From positions 1-10,751 of the forward strand of contig RXIJ01000062.1 in assembly GCA_004212095.1 (NCBI GenBank): a stretch of DNA of 10,751 bases. The letters run 5' to 3'. The notes beneath the pieces were generated by a model, which was not told the DNA's origin, ran no database searches, and saw only the letters and a program-made list of their open reading frames with translations. Shown here piece by piece: positions 6,207 to 10,751 of the stretch (positions are counted from its first letter, which is position 1; the number at the start of each line of letters is the position of its first letter). Origin of the DNA: Methanosarcinales archaeon (GTDB lineage: Archaea > Halobacteriota > Methanosarcinia > Methanosarcinales > EX4572-44). Made by a program: the position numbers and the translations under genes.

Positions 6207-6227
6207 CTCGACTACGAAATAGTCGAG
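6207..6227 (+). promoter_or_regulatory. Hairpin directly before the rrp4 ribosome-binding site
   Basis: CTCGACTA (6207-6214) pairs perfectly with TAGTCGAG (6220-6227) around the 5-base loop CGAAA. Three bases later comes the AGGAG of rrp4 (6231-6235). The stem does not cover the ribosome-binding site. It could keep the start region open, block upstream read-in, or mark an mRNA processing site. The sequence differs from the neighbouring repeat stems. Confidence 0.6.
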
Positions 6228-6244
6228 TTTAGGAGAATGATATT

Positions 6245-6964
6245 TTGAATAAAAGACAAATTATAATACCTGGTGATGTTCTTTCAGAGGATGCTGGCAT
6301 TGCAGGCGATGGAACATACGTTCGTGATGGGAAAGTGTATGCCTCTTTGTATGGGATTCTCAGTGAACACAATAAGATCAAAGTAGTGCCACTGTCAGGA
6401 AAATACATGCCTGCACGTGGAGATATTGTTATTGGGATTGTTAAGGAAGTAACCTTTTCCAACTGGATTGTAGATATTGGCTCTCCGTATGATGGACTGC
6501 TGCACATTTCAGAGTATCCGCAAAGGATAAATAGTGAAGATATGAGCAAACATCTGAAGGTTGGAGAAACGATACTTACGCAGGTGAAGGAATTCGATCC
6601 TATGATGAAAGTGGAGCTTACCATACGGAACAGAAAACTAAAAACTATACGCAGTGGGAGAATCTTTGAACTTTCTCCATCGAAGATTCCACGATTGATC
6701 GGGCATGGCGGATCGATGATTTCGCTTATTAAGAAGGAAACTAACTGCTCAATAATAGCAGGAGAGAATGGACGTGTGTGGATTGAGGGTAGTGATTGCA
6801 ATATCGATTTTGCAATCGATGCAATAACCAAGATAGAGCAGGAATCACATATACCAGGTCTCACTAATCGACTGTATGACTTCTTCGAAGGTACAAAAAC
6901 CCAAAAAAATGAATCTGACAAAGAGTATGAAAAAGAGAGTATTTTAGATGAAATATTAGAATAA
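6245..6964 (+). CDS. rrp4: Exosome complex RNA-binding cap subunit Rrp4
   Basis: Rrp4 forms part of the trimeric RNA-binding cap on the archaeal exosome and guides RNA into the Rrp41-Rrp42 ring. The 239-residue product shows the three expected domains. The N-terminal domain runs to about 55 and contains PGDVLSEDAGIAGDGTYVRDGKVYAS. The S1 domain (about 56-130) contains ARGDIVIGIVKEVTFSNWIVDI and YDGLLHISE. The KH domain (about 140-200) carries a GHGG (153-156) loop in IPRLIGHGGSMISLIKKET. The C-terminus is an acidic, lysine-containing tail. The start is TTG at 6245 behind AGGAG (6231-6235). The nearby ATG at 6238 is out of frame and stops after three codons. It lies 30 bases before rrp41. Confidence 0.95.
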   Translation: MNKRQIIIPGDVLSEDAGIAGDGTYVRDGKVYASLYGILSEHNKIKVVPLSGKYMPARGDIVIGIVKEVTFSNWIVDIGSPYDGLLHISEYPQRINSEDMSKHLKVGETILTQVKEFDPMMKVELTIRNRKLKTIRSGRIFELSPSKIPRLIGHGGSMISLIKKETNCSIIAGENGRVWIEGSDCNIDFAIDAITKIEQESHIPGLTNRLYDFFEGTKTQKNESDKEYEKESILDEILE

Positions 6965-6994
6965 TTATATAATAATACGATAGAGGAAATACAA

Positions 6995-7822
6995 ATGGAT
7001 AAGCCAGAGAAATTCATAATAGATGGAATCCGACTTGATGGTAGAAAGCCAGATGAACTGAGGCCCATGAAAATAGAAGTTGGAGTATTAAACCGGGCCG
7101 ATGGGTCATGCTATCTCGAATTCGGAAAAAATAAGGTGCTTGCGGCTGTGTATGGGCCACGAGAAGTGCACCCGCGACATAATCAAAAACCAACCACTGC
7201 TGTTGTACGATTTAGATATAACATGGCATCTTTTTCAGTAGAGGAAAGAAAACGACCTGGTCCGGACAGACGCAGTATTGAGGTATCTAAGGTGAGCCGT
7301 GAAGCAGTTGAACCAATGATCTTTACCGAGTACTTCCCAAAGTCTGCCATCGACATCTTTGTGGAAGTTCTGCAAGCCGATGCTGGAACGAGAACGGCAG
7401 GAATAAATGCAGCATCCATTGCTTTAGCAGATGCCAGCATACCAATGCGTGGACTTGTTTCTTCCTGTGCTGTTGGAAAAGTTGACGGGGAACTCGTGCT
7501 TGATTTAATGAAAGATGAGGATAATTATGGTGAGGCTGACATGCCAGTTGCTATGACGCCAGACGGAGAAATAACACTGCTCCAGATGGATGGAAACCTC
7601 ACCAGAGAAGAACTTAAAAAAGCACTTGAAATGGCAACAGAAGGATGTAAACAAATCTATAAATTACAAAGAGAAGCACTTATTGGGCGATACAAAAAAG
7701 AGCTTGAAGAACACAAAGAAGATGTTGAACTTGTAGAGACTATCACCGAAAGCGAGGAAACAAGCATTGAATCAACAACTACTGTTAATATAGATGAATC
7801 CGGAGGTCTTGACGATGAGTGA
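6995..7822 (+). CDS. rrp41: Exosome catalytic subunit Rrp41 (RNase PH fold)
   Basis: Rrp41 carries the phosphorolytic active sites of the archaeal exosome, where it alternates with Rrp42 in a hexameric ring and degrades RNA 3' to 5', or adds A-rich tails when run in reverse. Visible features are RLDGRKPDELRP at the N-terminus, the basic RNA-contact stretch VVRFRYNMASFSVEERKRPGPDRRS, the phosphate-site loop GTRTAGINAAS (131-141), and EDNYGEADMPVA. Asp176 and Asp182 have the six-residue spacing of the catalytic pair in other archaeal Rrp41 proteins. The enzyme should be active. The 275-residue length includes an acidic Glu/Ser/Thr-rich tail of about 30 residues that is longer than usual. GAGGAAA precedes the ATG. 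The 3' end overlaps rrp42 by 8 nt. Confidence 0.97.
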   Translation: MDKPEKFIIDGIRLDGRKPDELRPMKIEVGVLNRADGSCYLEFGKNKVLAAVYGPREVHPRHNQKPTTAVVRFRYNMASFSVEERKRPGPDRRSIEVSKVSREAVEPMIFTEYFPKSAIDIFVEVLQADAGTRTAGINAASIALADASIPMRGLVSSCAVGKVDGELVLDLMKDEDNYGEADMPVAMTPDGEITLLQMDGNLTREELKKALEMATEGCKQIYKLQREALIGRYKKELEEHKEDVELVETITESEETSIESTTTVNIDESGGLDDE

Positions 7823-8594
7823 AGAAGTGATGAATGGACTTAAAAAAGACTACCTTTACAGTTTAATATTGAAAAATCAACGTGCCGATGGAAGAGATTT
7901 TGAAGAAAGCCGGGACATTGTAATCAAGACTAATATTATCGAGAAGGCAGAAGGCTCTGCAAGCGTAAAACTTGGAGATACTTATCTTGTCGCTGGCATT
8001 AAAATACAGCCCGGAACGCCTTTCCCTGACACGCCAAACAAAGGAGTAATAATAACTAATCTCGAGCTTATTCCAATGGCGTCTCCAAACTTTGAAGCAG
8101 GACCTCCTGGTGAAAATGCTGTTGAACTGGCAAGGGTTGTAGATAGAGGAATTAGGGAGTCACATTCTATTGACCTCAAAGGGTTATGTATTGTTCCTGG
8201 TGAAAATGTATGGCTGATCTTTATAGATATTCATGTAATAGATGATGGCGGCAATCTCATGGATGCAGCATGTCTCGCTGCTATTGCTGCACTCCTTGAC
8301 GTTACGGTTCCAGCGAAGAAGTATGGTATTGGTGAAGACTTTAAACTTCCGATCAGGGATATTCCAATTGCTGTGACGGCAGTGGAAATAGATGGGAGTA
8401 TTGTAATAGATCCTTCTATTGATGAGGGGAGAATTGCAGGAGCGAAACTGACCGTGACTTCGAATATTGACGGCTCAATATCGGCAATGCAGAAAAGCGG
8501 GGTTGGTCTTTTTACACCAGAACAAATTAATTATGTTGCAGATGTTGCAGTAAGACGATCAGAAGAATTGCGTGAAAAATTTTTGGAGCTTTAA
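7815..8594 (+). CDS. rrp42: Exosome non-catalytic ring subunit Rrp42
   Basis: Rrp42 is the inactive RNase PH-fold partner that pairs with Rrp41, completes its RNA-binding site and builds the ring. The 259-residue product begins MSEEVMNGLKKDYLYSLILK and shows the family blocks QRADGRDFEESRDI, AEGSASVKLGDTYLVAGIK, GPPGENAVELARVVDRGIRES and LMDAACLAAIAALLDVTVP. It lacks the acidic catalytic pair of Rrp41. I chose the ATG at 7815, seven bases after GGAGGT (7802-7807), over an in-frame ATG at 7794 that lies ahead of this ribosome-binding site. The start overlaps the rrp41 stop (ATGAGTGA), so translation is probably coupled and gives equal amounts of the two ring subunits. Confidence 0.96.
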   Translation: MSEEVMNGLKKDYLYSLILKNQRADGRDFEESRDIVIKTNIIEKAEGSASVKLGDTYLVAGIKIQPGTPFPDTPNKGVIITNLELIPMASPNFEAGPPGENAVELARVVDRGIRESHSIDLKGLCIVPGENVWLIFIDIHVIDDGGNLMDAACLAAIAALLDVTVPAKKYGIGEDFKLPIRDIPIAVTAVEIDGSIVIDPSIDEGRIAGAKLTVTSNIDGSISAMQKSGVGLFTPEQINYVADVAVRRSEELREKFLEL

Positions 8595-8598
8595 GATT

Positions 8599-8877
8599 AT
8601 GGCACAACAAAGAAGAAAAGGAAAGAAAACACGTTCAGCAGGTAGGTTCGGTGTTAGATATGGTCGAAAGAACCGAAAGCTTGTAGCAGACATTGAAGAA
8701 AAAATGAGGCAGGGTTACCAGTGTAAGAAATGTGGACACACCACAGTGGCACGCACAGATACCGGAATATGGAAATGCAGAAAGTGCCATTATACCTTTG
8801 CAGGTGGAAGCTACGTTCCATCAACGCCACAAGGTATGGTTGCTCAGCGTTCCATTGCAGCCCATGAGCAGGCTTGA
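8599..8877 (+). CDS. rpl37ae: 50S ribosomal protein eL43 (L37Ae)
   Basis: This is a small zinc-ribbon protein of the large subunit, shared by archaea and eukaryotes. The 92-residue product starts MAQQRRKGKKTRSAGRFGVRYG, with a basic N-terminal extension, followed by a zinc ribbon with Cys42/Cys45 (CKKC) and Cys60/Cys63 (CRKC). The ATG at 8599 is four bases after the rrp42 stop. GGAG at 8585-8588 inside rrp42 is a plausible ribosome-binding site. A longer in-frame start at 8572 would add nine residues that do not fit the family. Its place after rrp42 is the conserved order of the exosome superoperon. Confidence 0.96.
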   Translation: MAQQRRKGKKTRSAGRFGVRYGRKNRKLVADIEEKMRQGYQCKKCGHTTVARTDTGIWKCRKCHYTFAGGSYVPSTPQGMVAQRSIAAHEQA

Positions 8878-8895
8878 ACAGGAGGGCTGATATTT

Positions 8896-9033
8896 TTGGG
8901 TTACAAGTGTACACGATGCAAACTACCGGTTGAGATTGATTACAGCAGTGCTGGCGTCCGATGTCCTTACTGTGGACATCGCATATTAATAAAACAGAGA
9001 CCAACTGCAATCAAACGAATGAAAACAGAATAA
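8896..9033 (+). CDS. rpoP: DNA-directed RNA polymerase subunit P (Rpo12)
   Basis: Rpo12, the equivalent of eukaryotic Rpb12, is a tiny zinc-binding subunit that helps anchor the Rpo3/Rpo10/Rpo11 assembly platform of RNA polymerase. The 45-residue product reads MGYKCTRCKLPVEIDY, then RCPYCGHRILIKQRP. Cys5/Cys8 and Cys23/Cys26 form the zinc ribbon, and CPYCGHRILIKQRP is typical of the family. It starts with TTG at 8896, nine bases after a strong GGAGGG (8881-8886). Because of the TTG start and small size it is easily missed. It sits 18 bases after eL43 and just before pcc1, the order found in many euryarchaea. Confidence 0.95.
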   Translation: MGYKCTRCKLPVEIDYSSAGVRCPYCGHRILIKQRPTAIKRMKTE

Positions 9034-9040
9034 AAATGAA

Positions 9041-9277
9041 TTGAATCTTACAGCAGAGTTCACCTTCGAAATATCCAGTGCTTCCGTCGTCTACCAGTCA
9101 ATCGTTCCTGAACTATCGGATCAGATGCTGCGCAGTCGGGCCATACTGCAGCACACAGATAGTCACATCAAGTTGTTAATACATGCAGAAGACATAACTG
9201 CCCTGCGAGCTTCTATTAATTCATGGCTTCGCATAATCTCTATTGCAGACAGCCTTAGCTATATTTTGCATAAATAG
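9041..9277 (+). CDS. pcc1: KEOPS complex subunit Pcc1
   Basis: Pcc1 is the dimerising core subunit of KEOPS, which with Sua5-type enzymes makes t6A at position 37 of ANN-decoding tRNAs. Pcc1 binds the Kae1 subunit. The 78-residue product fits the archaeal family. It shows an N-terminal beta strand (LTAEFTFE), then VYQSIVPELSD, a strand with IKLLIHAEDITALRASINSWLRIISIADSLSYIL, where DITALRASINSWLR is the most diagnostic part. The start appears to be TTG at 9041, seven bases after the rpoP stop. No clear ribosome-binding site precedes it, and an ATG at 9036 is out of frame and stops at once, so translation may depend on coupling to rpoP. The prefoldin beta gene that often follows is absent. Confidence 0.88.
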   Translation: MNLTAEFTFEISSASVVYQSIVPELSDQMLRSRAILQHTDSHIKLLIHAEDITALRASINSWLRIISIADSLSYILHK

Positions 9278-9397
9278 TTTAAACACTTGAAATAAATGAT
9301 TGCTGGCTCTGTCGTTGTGATTATTAACAATCTCATGAGTGGGAATTCATTTACATCAAGGAAAACTCTAAATCCAACAAAAGTAAAAGAAGTAAAC

Positions 9398-9880
9398 ATG
9401 TCACCAGTTATACAGGGCAAAATATGGCGTTTTGCTGACAACATCGACACCGACCTTATTATACCAGGAAAATACCTTCGCACAACCGATATGAGTGTCT
9501 TTGCTTCGCATGCTATGGAGGGGATAGATCCCGAGTTTTCAAAAAAAGTCACAAAAAATGATATTATTGTGGCAGGTAAAAATTTTGGATGCGGTTCATC
9601 CAGGGAACAGGCACCTCTTGCACTAAAACATGCTGGCATTGGATGTGTGGTAGCTGAAAGCTTTGCACGCATCTTTTTTAGAAATTCGATAAACGTGGGT
9701 CTGCCGATTATAGAAGCCGTGGTGGACTGTAAGCATAGCGATGTTGCAAGCGTTGATATTGAAAAAGGAACTATAACATGCCAGGGAAAAACGTATCAAG
9801 GGATAAAACTCCCAGGCTTTCTTTTGACAATCTTACTTGATGGGGGGTTAATTCAGCATCGAAGGAAACAAAAGAAATGA
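9398..9880 (+). CDS. hacB: Homoaconitase / 3-isopropylmalate dehydratase small subunit
   Basis: This is the swivelling small subunit of an aconitase-type hydro-lyase. It pairs with a separate iron-sulfur large subunit that is not in the window. The 160-residue product begins MSPVIQGKIWRFADNIDTDL and contains GKNFGCGSSREQAPLALKHAG and ESFARIFFRNSINVGLP, standard for the LeuD/HacB family. Residues 26-29 are YLRT. In methanogens this loop is reported for homoaconitase (coenzyme B 2-oxosuberate pathway), whereas isopropylmalate isomerases carry other residues there. I therefore prefer HacB, with LeuD (leucine synthesis) or a dual role as alternatives. The ATG at 9398 is preferred over an in-frame upstream start (9296) because the added 34 residues are not family-like. 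The ribosome-binding site is weak. The end overlaps the next gene by 4 nt. Confidence 0.85.
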   Translation: MSPVIQGKIWRFADNIDTDLIIPGKYLRTTDMSVFASHAMEGIDPEFSKKVTKNDIIVAGKNFGCGSSREQAPLALKHAGIGCVVAESFARIFFRNSINVGLPIIEAVVDCKHSDVASVDIEKGTITCQGKTYQGIKLPGFLLTILLDGGLIQHRRKQKK

Positions 9881-10725
9881 TATTTCCCCAGGACTACAAA
9901 TATGTAGGCATCACTGATACTCCACCTCAAAAAGGAGGTGTGATATACTTTTCTACACAATATCTTATCGTAGAAATAACAGAGGAGGAGCATACGGATT
10001 ACCAGATATATCTAGTTAAAAACAATGGCGAAGGACTCCTTCGAACGATAACTGATATAACACTGCTTGCAGATACACACCAGATTACAGTGCTTAATGA
10101 AACTGTTGACTCCTGCAACTTCGGTGTCCTTGTTAAAAAAGCCCAAAAACTATGCAGCAGCCAGGTTAATACCGTACTCATAACCGCGAGAGACAGACAC
10201 ACCACTTTCATTCATAAACCAAATATAAATAAGCTTTTTGAAATAGAGATAATCGACATCGTACCCCCCAATCCCCCATGGCTTATCTACACAACACGAC
10301 GCTTGTATGCTGCTGGTGTGTGGAGCAGACTTCCAATCTTTTTCAGTGAAAAAGAGATAGACCTGACGCAATTCCAAGACGAAAACACGATGTTTCCATG
10401 CACTTCATCCGGACTGAAGGGCACGTACCTTGATTCTGCAAAAACCACACCAGATGGTACAACTTTAGTAGGCTGTGATATTTCTTACCAGATATTCAAC
10501 ATTGAATTTACAAACAAACTGAAAAAACACATCAATACCTGCCCACTGAAAAAAAAACTCTATATGCCAACAAAACCATTTATCACAAGATGCTGCCAGT
10601 CAGAAAATATCGGGCTTACGACAGCAAACGACATTCCAGGCGTAGTAGTTCACTGGGGGGCATCAGAATACGATGTAATAGAAGCAGTAAGACAGCTCTA
10701 TAAACATTGTAAAGGAGACTTGTGA
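9877..10725 (+). CDS. Uncharacterised 282-residue protein, translationally coupled to hacB
   Basis: I do not recognise a characterised family. It may match an unnamed domain family found in methanogens, but I cannot confirm this from sequence alone. The protein appears soluble, with no signal peptide or obvious membrane segment. It has eight Cys residues (80, 93, 175, 200, 222, 239, 240, 278). Striking blocks are ARDRHTTFIHKP near 104-114, a proline-rich IVPPNPPWLIYTTRRLYAAGVW (128-149), DGTTLVGCDISYQIF (193-207) and a C-terminal PGVVVHWGASEYDVIEAVRQLY (254-275). The ATG overlaps the hacB stop as ATGA, so the two are almost certainly co-expressed, and a role linked to that enzyme's pathway or maturation is an inference. 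It ends with a short TTG-TGA, followed four bases later by a hairpin of the repeat type. Codon use resembles its neighbours. Confidence 0.85.
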   Translation: MIFPQDYKYVGITDTPPQKGGVIYFSTQYLIVEITEEEHTDYQIYLVKNNGEGLLRTITDITLLADTHQITVLNETVDSCNFGVLVKKAQKLCSSQVNTVLITARDRHTTFIHKPNINKLFEIEIIDIVPPNPPWLIYTTRRLYAAGVWSRLPIFFSEKEIDLTQFQDENTMFPCTSSGLKGTYLDSAKTTPDGTTLVGCDISYQIFNIEFTNKLKKHINTCPLKKKLYMPTKPFITRCCQSENIGLTTANDIPGVVVHWGASEYDVIEAVRQLYKHCKGDL

Positions 10726-10728
10726 GCA

Positions 10729-10750
10729 CTGTAAAGCTGGCGCTTTACAG
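10729..10750 (+). repeat. Perfect 9-bp hairpin after the last gene, related to the intergenic repeats
   Basis: CTGTAAAGC (10729-10737) pairs with GCTTTACAG (10742-10750) around the loop TGGC, three bases after the stop codon. The context AGCACTGTA...CAGA matches that of the SBDS-rrp4 unit at 6125-6149, although the stem interior differs. It may be the start of another repeat array that continues beyond the window, or a terminator stem. The following sequence is not available. Confidence 0.6.
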
Positions 10751-10751
10751 A

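Noticed and set aside
6229..7068. A 279-codon open frame on the minus strand over rrp4
   Set aside because: It is antisense to a clear S1/KH exosome protein, has no recognisable family and no ribosome-binding site. Low stop density follows from codon choice on the sense strand.
7794..7814. Upstream ATG giving Rrp42 a longer N-terminus
   Set aside because: The GGAGGT lies after this ATG and is well spaced for the ATG at 7815. The added residues do not fit the family.
9296..9397. N-terminal extension of the homoaconitase subunit
   Set aside because: Family members start at the MSPVIQGKIW-type beginning, and the 34 extra residues look non-coding.

Overview
The window is a chromosomal segment of a euryarchaeon. 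Its proteins look most like those of methanogens or their methane/alkane-oxidising relatives (Methanosarcinales, Syntrophoarchaeum or ANME-type lineages). The markers are an archaeal EF-2 with its diphthamide site, a proteasome alpha subunit, an Rrp4/Rrp41/Rrp42 exosome, RNA polymerase subunit P, KEOPS Pcc1, and an aconitase-type small subunit with the YLRT loop associated with methanogen homoaconitase (coenzyme B synthesis). Gene identities rest on recognised protein motifs. The lineage is an inference.

Layout. Positions 1-547 (minus strand) hold a decayed IS630-type transposase, cut by the window edge and broken by a one-base frameshift. Positions 548-906 hold no gene, only two hairpins. 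Positions 907-4258 (minus strand) are a shortened 'str' operon: uS12, uS7, EF-2. A 251-bp divergent promoter region (4259-4509) separates it from a plus-strand run: psmA, SBDS, rrp4, rrp41, rrp42, eL43 (L37Ae), rpoP, pcc1. This is the archaeal exosome/proteasome superoperon. It is followed by a homoaconitase/isopropylmalate dehydratase small subunit and a conserved-looking 282-residue protein of unknown function that overlaps it by 4 nt.

How the genes work together. The minus-strand operon makes ribosome decoding-site proteins and the translocase. The plus-strand operon joins protein turnover (20S proteasome), 60S-type subunit maturation (SBDS), 3'-5' RNA decay and processing (exosome), a large-subunit ribosomal protein, a small RNA polymerase subunit and a tRNA t6A factor. 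Genes from rrp41 through pcc1 are tightly packed or overlapping, which fits co-transcription. Three of the plus-strand starts are TTG (rrp4, rpoP, pcc1). The 45-codon rpoP and the pcc1 start are easily missed if only ATG is considered.

The most unusual signal lies between genes. A family of structured repeats, built on a CTGNAC...GTNCAG hairpin followed by a conserved AT-rich tail and a second hairpin, fills the uS7-EF-2 spacer and the SBDS-rrp4 spacer. In both places it lies in the sense direction of its own transcript although the operons are on opposite strands. Part of it recurs downstream of EF-2, and a related hairpin follows the last gene. Several stems keep pairing through compensatory changes, so the RNA fold appears to be under selection or recently spread. 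Both operons also lack their usual flanking genes, which suggests rearrangement around this junction.
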